A stretch of 64,000 nucleotides of DNA, taken from Gracilaria domingensis. Taxonomy: Eukaryota; Rhodophyta; Florideophyceae; Gracilariales; Gracilariaceae. How positions within the stretch are numbered: position 1 is the first letter of the stretch; every line of letters begins with the position of its first letter. The stretch spans positions 69,111 through 133,110 of the forward strand of contig VCMS01000185.1 in assembly GCA_022539475.1 (NCBI GenBank). The letters run 5' to 3'. This document shows positions 40,601-51,272 of this stretch, in pieces. The notes below the pieces were generated by a model, which was not told the DNA's origin, ran no database searches, and saw only the letters and a list, made by a program, of their open reading frames with translations. The translations under genes and the position numbers were made by a program.

Positions 40601-42190
40601 ACTAGCTCGAGCAGTTCAGGAGCATCTCTAGCGGTTCCCAGGAGCCCTTGGCGCCCTGCGCGGAAGGAGAGGACTAGAATAAACGAGGGCCAGTCGTGAT
40701 CGCAGTAACGAACGGCCCGGGGAACAACCACAGGCAACACTGAGATTCTGATTTTTTGTGGTGTGTTCTTTCTCTCTGCTGACTGTGCTTTCCCTAGGTT
40801 CCTTTTGTCGCCCGTGACTATGCCTAACGAGTGCCTCGAGCGTTCCCCTTTTCATGCAGAGAATTCCAGTTATTGCTCAAGCTCAGGGTTCTTTCATACC
40901 ATTTGCACCTACGCATCCTCCGATATTCAATCCCGAAGAGAATCTCCAGGAGTACCGTAGAAATGTTTCTCATTGGGTCGAAATTATACAACCTGCGGCA
41001 AAAAAGCGCACGGACCAACTCTACAAGACAGTCTGTGCTACCCTAGCTAGACACTTGTACGATCATAGTCTTCTTTGTTAGCGTAAATCTATTGTCGATA
41101 AGGCACAAGCGAAACAACCCATTGACTTGAAGCAAGAAGACGAGATCAAATCAATCCAAAAACGTGTGCAGCTCATCGCAGTAGATTCTCCGATCGCCTC
41201 CACTACCAAGCTCATCTCCTCTTTCATCGTAGTTACACAATAAGGGCGTCAACGCAACGAAGAGCTCAATAATTTTGACTCATGCTTTCAAGGCCTTGCA
41301 GCTGATCATCTCATGCATGTTGGCCTCTCAACTTCGTTGCAAGTAACCGAAGTCTTGGCTATCACGCTCCTGATAGACGCAAATCTAAGCGGGGAGACGT
41401 TGACCAATGCTAAACGTCAACTCGTGGCCTTAGCTGAGGCCCGGCGGTAAAAAGAATCGGAGCAAGAAGTCACAATCACCAAAGAGTCTCACGAAGCAAT
41501 GCTCAAAATTCTTGGATAAGCGCACGGCATACTTTGGCGCTGATGATGCTTTCCCAAAGTCCACCGTCAACACTGGCACCGTTCGTCGGAAGGCTACAGA
41601 TCTGTCCCAAGGCACGCACGCACTTCTCGCAGAGTACACATCAACATTTGAGTATCTCAATGATCGGTCCGTCGAGGTGAACTAGGTTCGGGACATGTTC
41701 TCAGCAGGTCCAAGGTGCAAGCTGAACCTCGACGACGCTGTGACGGTGGTTCGCAACCTGATCTTTTCCCCCAAAAGAACCAAAAAATCGTACACTAAGG
41801 CTGACATCGATAATATGGTCAGCCGAAAGGTCAACCAAGCGCTAGCGGCGTTTCAAAAGCGCACTGAGTCGCATGAAGAAGCTCCACCGCAAAGCACTGT
41901 GAACAGACGCAACCAGTCCGGGAGCTTATCAAGAGGGCATAAATCCAACAAACGCAAGTCCGACCGGAATCCAGGTTATTGCTACGATTGTGGTTCGAAG
42001 ACGCATCTCAAAAAAAAGCCTCGACTGCCAGAGACCTTCGCATGACACAAAGCCTCTCCGAGTCGAGAAGGACACAGCAAACAAGAACAAGGGAAGCCAC
42101 AAAGATAAAGGTTTTCAGAAAGGCTCCAACCCCTCCCAACGCAGTCATCTCTGACTGTTGGGGAACGTCTGTTTTCTCGTTTTGCTAGTT
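40601..42190 (+). mobile_element. Truncated Copia family A copy: LTR-like part and gag
   Basis: Plus-strand relative of 2686-11048. About 40601-40863 shares scattered words with the family A LTR (CTCGAG, AATAAACGAG, GTGAC) and ends TTTTCATGCAG, followed at once by gag and a diverged primer site CAGTTATTGCTCAAG. Similarity ends near 42190, with no pol and no second LTR. No target duplication was found. Useful as the uninterrupted reference for the two insertions in the 8-10 kb gag. Confidence 0.75.
40854..42190 (+). pseudogene. gag: Copia family A gag, truncated copy
   Basis: ATG at 40854 starts MQRIPVIAQAQGSFIPFAPT. The frame is broken by stops near 41081, 41240, 41450 and 41520 and by shifts. 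Recognisable blocks are ADHLMHVGLSTSLQVTEVLA, SGETLTNAKRQLVALAEAR, EVTITKESHEAMLKI, MFSAGPRCKLNLDDAVTVVR and MVSRKVNQALAAFQKR. A partial zinc knuckle GYCYDCGSKTHLKKK follows. The same blocks occur in order in the 8-10 kb gag. Gag would form the particle; this copy is dead. Confidence 0.8.
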
Positions 42191-42963
42191 AGCAGTCCAA
42201 GAATGCTAGTTTAGAAATGCTAGTTTTTCATATGTTAAATTGCACTTTCTGTAGTTCTCATTCGCAGTTAAAACTAGAGAAAATCACGACTACTGAATGA
42301 TTCTGAAGAAGCCTAAATTAAGCTACGTCTTTCGTACTAGACATCTAAAACTTCCAAATATGAAAGATGCCAGAGCCGTAGCTCAAGGGCTCTACTTTTC
42401 GAAGTGCTCTAATTTTTTTGACCCAATTATATGGTCCGCTCTTTGGAACTCTGTTCCAGCCGTTACAGATTCAGAGGCAGTCCTAATTTCTCCCTGTACC
42501 TCATGAAAGGAACTATTCCAGAAAGAAGGATCAACGCAGTTAGTACTCTGGGAAGACCTACACTTCTTCGCGGTGCACTGGGAGGGGATCGAAACAGTAG
42601 TAGCAGTGCTTACATACCCATACCAACTTTCGAGTGTGTGAACCTTACTCAACATGAACCGAAACCTTGCAGAGAATAGTGAACTAACACAGTCAGTACC
42701 CTTAACAGCCAACGAATTTCTCCATACGATGTTATTGCGAACCTTTCAGAATCATTTCCTGCCTCCACTCAAACCCAACGTATACGTCCCTAATAAAAGT
42801 AGACGAAATGTGGCAGAAAGTATTGATCGTGCACGGCTAGGACCCATAACGCCCAAATGAAGTTGATAATTCGTTGGTAATGCCTACGTTTTTGAAGCTC
42901 GCGGTGTGTCTTTCGAAACCGCTTCCAACTTCGCACTGACATAGATCAGTTTTACGAACACAG
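42191..42963. other. Unassigned DNA
   Basis: Short plus-strand frames (for example around 42297-42506 and 42431-42679) with no recognisable motif. It could be further decayed element sequence. Confidence 0.3.
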
Positions 42964-43645
42964 CCGTAAACGATCACATGTAGTTCCAAAACCACACTCA
43001 CGAACCTCTCCGTACGATGACACTACCTCTCTTCTCGACGCTCCAAGTCATACTGTGCACATTCGAATGAAATGCAATGCTGGACGTTAACTAGCATGAT
43101 CAAAACAGGATCTTCAAACATCAAAAAGCAACAGTGGCAAAATATCACAAGCGAGAAATGGACCAGAAATAGGCGACAGTTAGTACCCGCAACGATCCCA
43201 GACAGGTATCAGATCAACAACGTACAACTTTGAGTACTGTAACAAGAATCTCAGAAAGAAATTAGAGGACCAGATCTCCCAGCTCTCACAACCAAATAAG
43301 AATATTACCGTTGACGATCCCATGTAGTTCCAAAAGCACTCATCATGCAAGTCTCTATGTGATGAGATCATCTGCGTTTTCAGCGCTCCAAGTTATACGA
43401 TGCCCACTTCAATGACGTTCCTTGCTGCGAGGAGACCAGTATAACCAAAACAAGATCTTCGAAAATCCAAAAAGACAAGCGCAAAATCGCAGATTCAAGA
43501 CGCAAAACAGAAAAAGGCGACAGTTAGTACCTCCAACGATCCCCGACATTTAGTAGAGCAAAAAAGTACATCTGGGTGTAGCGCGAACCTTGGAAAGAGA
43601 AAAAGAACCAGTTATACCAGTTCTCAAAATCAATTAAGATTGTTG
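42964..43645 (+). repeat. Diverged tandem duplication, two units of about 340 bp
   Basis: Unit 1 (42964-43307) and unit 2 (43308-43645) both start CCGT-GACGATC-CATGTAGTTCC (consensus with gaps). They share CGCTCCAAGT, AAAACARGATCTTC, GGCGACAGTTAGTACC and CAACGATCCC in the same order. Similarity looks well below 80 percent, so the duplication is old. No frame is conserved across the units. Confidence 0.7.
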
Positions 43646-45641
43646 CCGTTTCCAGGTCACAAAACAATTCAACAGACAATCATGAATCTCGAAAGTGAGA
43701 TATGAAACACAGAAGTTAGTTCTGAAGCCAAGAATTGCCAGCAGCTAGAGGCATTGCGAGTAGAAACCACATGTGAGCAAATATAAGACAGCAAGCACAC
43801 ATACAACAGAAAAAAGTACGGACAAAACGATAAACCGAAATTGTGCTTGAACCGCAAACAATATTGGGCCCATTCTGGAAAGCATTTGTTGTATTCTACC
43901 ACTCTGGAGAAGAAAGTAGAATAATCTCCACCTTTCCTTTCGAAAATACATCTTCAACGGTACAATCTTATATGCATCACAATCTAGGAACCTCACTCAC
44001 CTCTTCAGCGATGGCTCCCTACCAGGAATACCCAAGACATCAACATCCCAACTCATTCATATCACGAGCAACTTTAAGTATTGCGAAATGATAGCGGCAG
44101 CCCCAGTCAGCATCAACCCGACCGCACGAGACGAGAATATATTTCCGAACGCTGGACGTGAACGTACCTGTGCGTTCATGAAATGATTTAAGACAACAGA
44201 GAGACCATCACACCTTCAGAGTCAGATCTAAGGTTGGATCGCACTTGAATTACACTGACTATCACGGCCCTTCTCTCTTCTCAAAGCAGAGCACTAAGTG
44301 CTCGCGCCGGCGGCCGATCGTCTGCTCAAAATTTTCTGAATAATGATTTTCATTTTTCGAATTCTCTGCCATTTTTTCGTGCCGAATCTAGTCGTTTATG
44401 TACCCCTTTCTTTGTATGACGGACATTTCAATCTCTCTATAATGCATCAGTGATGTATGCCAATAGTTCTTTCAAGTTGCACTATTTTACTTTTAGCCCT
44501 TCAATTCTCATCTCCGACGTGCTAATCAATAGCTTTTGTCGTCCAGCACATCATCTGCTTCTTGTGCTACGATTTCAAACAGTTCTATGATCTCTCTTTC
44601 ACTGAACCATGAACTTTGTAAGCACATGCTTAAAACTTATGCCTTTCTCACATCTATAAAGCGAAGCGCTTTCCTTCTCTATTCGCGAGTATCACGTTAC
44701 TGCTTCATTCTACCGGAAGCACTCTATTTTTTCTCTAGTTTCCCCTCCAACAATCTTGAGATCGTAGATGAACAACCTTTTCTTAAAGAGCAGCTCGCTC
44801 TATCCAAACCGCATATCCTATCGCATCATATTTCGCCACTATACAGCGAAGATAGACTTCCTTTTCTCCCTGCGTAGGCTCCAGTAACCCTTCTCTGCAC
44901 ATTTATTTGGTGAAAACATTCGTAACATTGATGTTTATATTTTCTTCCACGTCTGCAAAATTCGATATACGCTAGGCAAACAAGCTCATCGACATTCTCG
45001 GAAAGTTCTAAGTGATTTCCTTTAAATCTTTCACAGCTCTATCAAGTTCGCTTATGACAGTTTAAAATACACTGAGAACCATTTAAAGAATTTACATGTA
45101 TAAGCTTTGGGAATGATCAAACGCGGTATGGGGCCAAATTCCAGCGTAAGAAAAGAATTGAAGCCGAAAAAAGGTGTTTATAAACGTATCCGAATATTAC
45201 AAATTTGAACACATTCCTTGTACAACATAATCAGGGCGTCTATGAAGTGTGAAACTTAGAAAAACGCTGAAAAAAGATCTTTCCAACTGAAAGCAAGTTG
45301 CTGGTTCCCTTCTTAAACGCCTTCCATTTCAGAATAAACGTTACCTTACATTTATACCCTTTTCCATGAAAATGAAATACTATAACGATATTAATTTTCC
45401 TTTCAAAGGTTCTTAAACCTTTTCAGCGCCATTGAGGCTTCATCAACTTCCAATATGGTACTCATTCTAATTATCACCGGTTCTAGACATTAGGATCAAG
45501 AATGGAGAGTTTTATGTATATAAACATAAATGAAAAGAAAAAGAAAGTAGTTCAACCAATGCTTGTAAGCTAGTACCGGTTCTGCAACCTTTAGAATTGA
45601 ACTTTTTTTATTTTTCCCTGTTGTAAACTTTTAGCAATATT
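43646..45641. other. Intergenic DNA with one doubtful frame
   Basis: Only a Ser-rich 113-codon plus-strand frame at 44536-44877 stands out, with no motif. A short perfect palindrome GAGCAC-TAA-GTGCTC lies near 44286. Nothing else supported. Confidence 0.35.
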
Positions 45642-46660
45642 TGTAGAGCAACGCAATTTGCGTGGTTATCAGGATGATGCGACTCATATACTCAGGGGAT
45701 GAATATAGGAGGATGCACTCGAAGAGTTATGAGTTGGACCCAATTTTGGCGGTTACTTTTGGAATGGGTTTCCCACAGTTACCTGTAATCAGGATTGCAA
45801 TTGCTGGCCAGTACCGCTAGGTGGATGCGTGTACGACACCACCGTGTGTGTGCATATTACGGGACAATAGATAGTGCAAATGAGGTGCCTGACACTGCGC
45901 TAGCCACGTGTACGGACCCCTGCGGGTGTGCACCACGTGTACATAGTTAGTTTAGACCTACTTAGGTGAGCTCGACCTCGTCGTCGTGAGCACCTTTGTA
46001 AAGTCAACCCGAGCACTTCTAAGTGAACTCTTTGTCGAGTAGCGCTCTCTTGAGTGAACTCTACACGAGTGAGGCTCTGGCGCCAACCGCCTACGTGGGT
46101 TATCACTCTCGCGAGTATAGGCACGTCTGATTACGGTGGTCCTACGCTCTCGGTATCTTTGAGGAACATCTTTCGTTGATTTCAGGACCTGTGGGTCGTA
46201 CCGAGGAGGTATAGGACTAGATTAGGAAGTGATCCGACTCTGTATAGAGTTTTGCCGTGTTTACGGAAACCCGTGCATTACCGTTGGAGGATCTCGCCCC
46301 GCTCCGGGCACAGTGCCGAGGAGGCCCTACCCGTCGCGTGTGGGTGTTGTTTGGTGGTTGTTTTCTGTTGCTTTCCCTCTCGGAACTACACCTGTCGTTG
46401 GTCGTGTTTCATCGTTGCCGATACCACCCCATCTCTGGAGTTTCTCATCGTTTCCTCACGACGTGGCCTAGCACCTCTGTAGGTATAGCCAGTTGCCACT
46501 TCGGCCTTACAACCGAGTTACGGTGGTACAGAGGGCTCTGTCACTGGTCTGCCATCTCTCACGAGAGCGGACCTTCGGACAGTCTGGTGGGTTTCACTCT
46601 TCCGAGTTTTCCCCACAATATTCTCAAGACTAGTACCTTTCAGCGCTCTCGATAAACATT
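45642..46660 (+). mobile_element. LTR-like sequence of the TGTAGAGCAA family
   Basis: Begins TGTAGAGCAACGC, the same 10-bp start as the minus-strand end of the 9275-10170 insertion and as 46739. A terminal hairpin (CGCAATTTGCG) follows, as in the first (CCGACAAATCGG). Later parts have similar T-rich and GTTATC-containing blocks. The right boundary is unclear. It includes two copies of a 32-bp unit with GTGAACTCT (46019-46082). Confidence 0.4.
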
Positions 46661-46738
46661 TATTGCATCTAGGTCATCCAAGTTTAAATACTATTAGAAT
46701 AAACTGGAACTTCTTCTAGTATCCTAACTTGATGAAAA

Positions 46739-47454
46739 TGTAGAGCAAAACTTCTTTTTCGGGGAAAGCCGCTAATAGCGCTTCATAACTGCTAGATCCG
46801 TTGCGACGGTAACACCCTCGGTTATGAGTATCGGTAGGGAGAATTGGCCCATTTTGGGAGCCTATCGGAGAAGGGTATAGTTTCCGGACACGGGTAGTGT
46901 TGCCGCCCCTGGCGGACGCCCCGTGAGTCAAGGGGGTACAGTGAGGCACACGTGGCCAATACGGGCCACGGTGCTAGCAGTGACTAGTAGTCTAGGGTAG
47001 CTTAGTGCCAATATTTAGGCGACGGCGACCGCCGTCGCCCCCACTAAATAAACCCCAACAAGGGGAATCTTGGCTATAACTAGTTCCGCTGGTGAACGGT
47101 TCTACTCTATTGTGGAGAGTATCGCCACTACTCCGGTGTAGTTATCCCCCCTTGCCCGCCAAGGAACCACTGTCCGTACGCTACGGTATTACTTACTGCT
47201 TTTATTGTTTGTTCCTGTGTTGTTACTCTTAAGTTGTTTACCCACCGTTGTGGTGTGTTCCGCCCTGTGTATACAGGTATACCCAGCGCTGTTTTCGCCA
47301 TCCACCCCTGTTTCCTGGGTTTGTGTCCCGCGTACACGGCCCAACTTCCCCGTTCCTTTCCCCTTTTTATCCCCGCTAATTCGGATCTTCCCACTCTGGT
47401 GGTGTGCCCCCGCCTCATCGGGCCCACCACATTCGTGGATCCTCCTGACTCACC
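46739..47454 (+). mobile_element. LTR-like sequence of the TGTAGAGCAA family, left part
   Basis: Starts TGTAGAGCAAAAC. It shares with the 9275-10170 insertion the block GGTGTAGTTATCCCC, a GGCGACGG/CCGTCGCC hairpin followed by CTAAATA, and a CTCTTAAG block, in the same order. It is interrupted at 47455 by the chromovirus. The right end may be CGCTCTACA at 58503. The flanks GAAAA (46734-46738) and GAACA (58504-58508) would be an imperfect duplication. Confidence 0.5.
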
Positions 47455-47995
47455 TGTGATATAGTACGTATCGGGAGAAAACCCGAAGCGGTCTTGAGGC
47501 GACGGAGTTAGCTGCGGCTCGAGGGAGCGACTGTAATGAATCCGTACGGGGAGTAAGGAGGAAGCACCGGGCGGTCAGCGGGGAGAGTGGGCGGTTGGTA
47601 TCACCAAGCACGTTCAGGAGCGTGCAAAAGGGTACGAACGGCCTAATAAACCTTGTAGTACTTAGCTTAACGGCCTGTCGGTAGCGCTACTTGACGAGCA
47701 AGACGTACGGCAAAGGGTGCTTGGTGTTTACAACGTGAGGTCATGGCGAGGTTGGGGTCTACCTAAATATCGGGTAAACCCGCCTCTGTGCAGCCTCTAG
47801 GTAGCAACTTACAGTACTATATTACGCCTGTCACCGTCCGACCGGCACACGTGTCCTACGTACGTTTGGGACCGATATCCGATGCAGGGACAATCACGCG
47901 TACAACTATCCGCTCGGGCTAGCCCGACACGTACGACACGGCACTCCTCTCAATCCACTCCGTCCGTGCGGTCAGCCAGATCGTGCTATACGACA
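47455..47995 (-). repeat. 3' LTR of the chromovirus
   Basis: On the minus strand TGTCGTATAGCACG...CTATATCACA. It aligns with 57824-58346 over its whole length. Confidence 0.92.
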
Positions 47996-48008
47996 GATCC
48001 CCCTCCTT
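47996..48008 (-). other. Polypurine tract of the chromovirus
   Basis: AAGGAGGGGGATC on the minus strand, abutting the 3' LTR; it sets the element orientation independently of the coding sequence. Confidence 0.8.
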
Positions 48009-48013
48009 AGATT

Positions 48014-48033
48014 GCACTCCGTCCTCGGAGTGC
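48014..48033. repeat. Perfect hairpin beside the polypurine tract
   Basis: GCACTCCG, loop TCCT, CGGAGTGC. By position it could be an RNA signal near the end of the element; function unknown. Confidence 0.5.
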
Positions 48034-48826
48034 AGCCCAGTGCTGAGCCCAAGTCCGTTCGGCTGAGAAGAAGCCACCGATCGTTTCTTTCACAGAAAGT
48101 GCCCGCCACGGGCGGGGCGAAGCCATGTGAGAATTACACGCGTGGCGTGGGGGAGCGGCGGAGCTAGTAGAACTGAAACAGACCGCTGGCGACAAGGGCG
48201 CTATGGGTGGCGCGTGGCCCGTTTCCGTTCATGGAACCGCCAATGCGGCGACCGAGGGAAAAGCTCGCGTGAAGGCGGCTGCGCCCGACTATGAGGGACA
48301 CCGACCACCATGGTGGTAGGTACGCGGTCAGAACTGACACTTCCGCGTCCAATTCGCGAAGCGACGGAAGCGCCCGATGGTGTGCAACCGAGCGGTCACG
48401 GGGGCGCACGAATCCTCCTCCTTCGCACGCTACGGCGCGTTCGCGGCCGGTGAGACGCGCTCATGTCCGTTTCGGGTCGGTACCGTGTGGTACGCGCGGT
48501 GCGCGCGCCGCGACGGACACTGTCCCGCCTTGCGACCTTCCGACGATAGTGGCGACGACAGCGAAGGCCGATAGCGAGGTTGTGCGCGTACTGGCTATGC
48601 GACTGCGCTCGCGGCGCGGCGACTACCACGTCGGATGCGTTCCGAGCGGGAATGGGCTTTAGCCGTCACGGAAAGGGGTGGATGTACAGTGATCATGCCC
48701 GCTCGGAAATAAATTGAGGTGTATGAGGCCTCAAAGTGTACGTATCGGTACGAGCGATATCGCTTTTCGCGAGGTCCCGAACGCCGTCCGTCTTAGCCCG
48801 TGCATCTCCGTGTCGTACTTCGCGGC
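48034..48826. promoter_or_regulatory. Upstream region of the antisense gene
   Basis: 793 bp of GC-rich DNA between the polypurine tract and the TATA-like box of the plus-strand gene. Frames here are low complexity. It probably serves as promoter for the plus strand and 3' untranslated region for the minus strand. Confidence 0.4.
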
Positions 48827-48833
48827 TATAAGA
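48827..48833 (+). promoter_or_regulatory. TATA-like box of the antisense gene
   Basis: TATAAGA within GCGGCTATAAGAGCTCC, 38 bp before the ATG at 48865. With the usual 25-30 bp to the start site, the leader would be about 10 nt. Confidence 0.55.
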
Positions 48834-48864
48834 GCTCCCTTCCACCCGTCATCCGTTGCCCCCG

Positions 48865-51204
48865 ATGGGTTCGCAATCAAGCCAGTCGTCCGCCTCGCCG
48901 TCTGCGATGGCGAGTAATCCGAATCAACCGAGTGTGTCCGGTGGCGGCGGTCCGTTTCGGTCTATGCCGCTTCCTGGTCAGCACTTCGACCATCGTAGTC
49001 GTCGTACGAGCCAGGCCCCGCGTCGGTCGAAGCAGGTTCCGATCACGGTCAACGAGTACATTCAGGACAATGCGGAGTACTTCGATGCGCGTCGCTTCGC
49101 AGCCATTCCGGTCTCGCTCCCATTACGTGAGGTGGCGAGCCGTAACCCAAAGCGTACGCGAATGGAAGCTTGGCAGGCACGTTGGAATCACCTTCCTGGA
49201 ATCGTCGGTCGTGCGGACGAAAGGACGTTCGGGATAGCCGATATGCCGTACTTAAGGTGCCCCGAGGAGCGCGAGTATCAACGCCGACTTCAGAGCCTGA
49301 TGCACCGGCTCAATTCCGACGCGAACTTTCCGCCCGAAAACGGTAACCCTCTCGCGTTGGTGATGTTCGAACCGCCGTACGACCAGCTGTACTGGTTAGA
49401 CCGCGAGCATTGGGGGAGCAACGCCGCGACGGAAGCCCGCATCCGGGGTTCACACCGTTTCTTCTACTCCTGGCACAACGTCGAGTACTTCGACGTCGCG
49501 AAGAACGACCGTACGACGGTATACTACGGTATGACCGAGGCGTGGAAGTCTGTGGAGGTCGAACGCAACCTTTCCGTACCGACGCCGTCCGTGGTGGCAT
49601 ATCATTCGCGGGAACTGCTATCCCAAGGAGCGTTGAGCCGTGCGGTCTTGCAGATCCTGTACGCCGAGTGGGCAGTTTTCGCTTTCATGGCGTTCCTCCA
49701 GGCGGCCAGCGACGGTGTGAAAGTCTTCACCCGTGCGGGCGATCAGCGCCTGTACAACACGGACGATTCGCCGCAGTACGGACGGTTGTTCCCTCTCCCG
49801 TACAAATTGGTATGCATCTTGGCCGAAATGGGGTTGCAGAACATCCTGCGGGGGACCTCTTACCCCCCTGCGGTCGGTGAGAAGCTCCTTCAGTACTCTT
49901 TGGAGACGGACTGGTCGCAAACGCCGGGGTTCCTCTGGTACGATTACTTTGAGGACTCGTTCCCTACTATGCCCGCATCCGGTACGGGCGCGTTGCCGAT
50001 CGACCGAGTGCTATTGCCAACGGGACAGCTTCCGCCTTGGCCATTCGCGGATAGGCCGAACTACTTCCCGCATGGGTACATGGAAGAAGACTTCGAAGCC
50101 GCTCCTCCAGTGCCGAGGCGTGAGAGCGGGGTCCAAGCCGGTCTGCCTCAGTTATCCTCTGCGGCCGAGCCGGAGCCTGATCCGGAGATCGTGGAGGTAC
50201 CTGTGCGTACGGAGCGAGAGGTCCAGGTCGGGCTCCCAGGCCGCCAATTGGACGCAATGGGTGTCGAAGTCTCTGGCGAGCGCCTCCAGACGTTGCTCAA
50301 CGCCTTGCGGGCTGTATGCGTTCCGCGTGGGATTCCGGAGCCGACTGACGTGCCGGGCGCCCTGACGGCTGCGCGTACTTGGGTGCGTCGCGCGGCGAAC
50401 TCCGAAGCGTGCCTGCGTGAGCAGGCTCAGGGCATGTTGGACCTACTCGGTTACCTTCGCGAACACAGCCTGCGCGTTCTCGGTTCGTACGAGCAGGGTA
50501 TGCTGGCCGGTTTCGGGGAGGGTACTGCGCCGGACGGACAGGTTATGGAGACGCAGGCTCCGACGTTGGACGAGTTGGTCGGTGAGTCCTATCAAGGGTT
50601 GCACGACCAGGCCACGGTGGAGAATCAGGTCAACCAGATCGTTCAGAACCTGAGACGGGCGCGTGCGTCCATGTTTGACGGGGTCACTCTGAACCCTCCA
50701 GCACCTCCGGTGAGTCCGGAAGGAGCTGGGGGAGACGGTGGTGAGGCTGTCGCCGGTACGGAAGGTGTCGCTGCGACGGGGGACGGTGGCGCTCAAGCGT
50801 CCGGTGCCGGTGCTGTAGCAGTTGGTGACGACGTGGAGCCCGGGGATATCCCAATGGCGGAAGTTGCGTCCGGTGTGGAAGCTCCTAGCGCTCCTGCTCC
50901 GGTGACGCCAGGTACCGGTGCGGGTGCGTCAGGCGTGGTTGCCAGTGACGTTCCGGCGGCGAGCGCGCCTAGTCAGCCGCAGTCATCCGTGAGGGTCGTG
51001 GTAGCCAACGCTCCTTGGCCGGGTACTTCAAGTCCGTTCCAGCCGGTCAGTTCCCGAGGGGGCTCGGCGTCGGCCTACCGTTCGGGCATTCCGACACCTC
51101 GTGGGGGGCGTGGTCGTGGTGGTACGCGTGGCCGTGGTCGTGGCGTATCCAAGACGTTGCCGGCAGTGAAGAGTATCCAGAAGAAGGGACCGGGTGGTGC
51201 GTAG
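48865..51204 (+). CDS. Convergent antisense gene of the chromovirus, 779 residues, RGG-type C terminus
   Basis: Intact plus-strand frame opposite to gag-pol, between the polypurine tract and the end of pol (stop codons about 70 bp apart). ATG at 48865 (MGSQSSQSSASPSAMASNPN). The N-terminal 60 residues are Ser- and Arg-rich. About 60-400 looks globular (ITVNEYIQDNAEYFDARRFA, YSWHNVEYFDVAKNDRT, YRLFPLPYKLVCILAEMG-like). About 460-620 is helical. About 640-730 is Ala/Gly/Pro/Val-rich and acidic. The end (TPRGGRGRGGTRGRGRG) is an RGG box that usually binds RNA. No zinc knuckle, envelope-type signal peptide or enzyme motif. A second structural/RNP protein or a regulator is possible; function unknown. 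No family recognised. Confidence 0.85.
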   Translation: MGSQSSQSSASPSAMASNPNQPSVSGGGGPFRSMPLPGQHFDHRSRRTSQAPRRSKQVPITVNEYIQDNAEYFDARRFAAIPVSLPLREVASRNPKRTRMEAWQARWNHLPGIVGRADERTFGIADMPYLRCPEEREYQRRLQSLMHRLNSDANFPPENGNPLALVMFEPPYDQLYWLDREHWGSNAATEARIRGSHRFFYSWHNVEYFDVAKNDRTTVYYGMTEAWKSVEVERNLSVPTPSVVAYHSRELLSQGALSRAVLQILYAEWAVFAFMAFLQAASDGVKVFTRAGDQRLYNTDDSPQYGRLFPLPYKLVCILAEMGLQNILRGTSYPPAVGEKLLQYSLETDWSQTPGFLWYDYFEDSFPTMPASGTGALPIDRVLLPTGQLPPWPFADRPNYFPHGYMEEDFEAAPPVPRRESGVQAGLPQLSSAAEPEPDPEIVEVPVRTEREVQVGLPGRQLDAMGVEVSGERLQTLLNALRAVCVPRGIPEPTDVPGALTAARTWVRRAANSEACLREQAQGMLDLLGYLREHSLRVLGSYEQGMLAGFGEGTAPDGQVMETQAPTLDELVGESYQGLHDQATVENQVNQIVQNLRRARASMFDGVTLNPPAPPVSPEGAGGDGGEAVAGTEGVAATGDGGAQASGAGAVAVGDDVEPGDIPMAEVASGVEAPSAPAPVTPGTGAGASGVVASDVPAASAPSQPQSSVRVVVANAPWPGTSSPFQPVSSRGGSASAYRSGIPTPRGGRGRGGTRGRGRGVSKTLPAVKSIQKKGPGGA

Positions 51205-51272
51205 ACGGTTCCAATGTCGTGCGTGTCCTTGAGTAAACTTGTGTTGTTGTGTGCATTCTTCCTTTGCGTACG

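Noticed and set aside
48291..48662. 123-codon plus-strand frame before the antisense gene
   Set aside because: Arg/Ser/Thr-rich shadow of GC-rich DNA, with no conserved feature.
49310..50796. Minus-strand and alternative-frame readings inside the antisense gene
   Set aside because: Shadows of a strongly biased GC-rich coding sequence.
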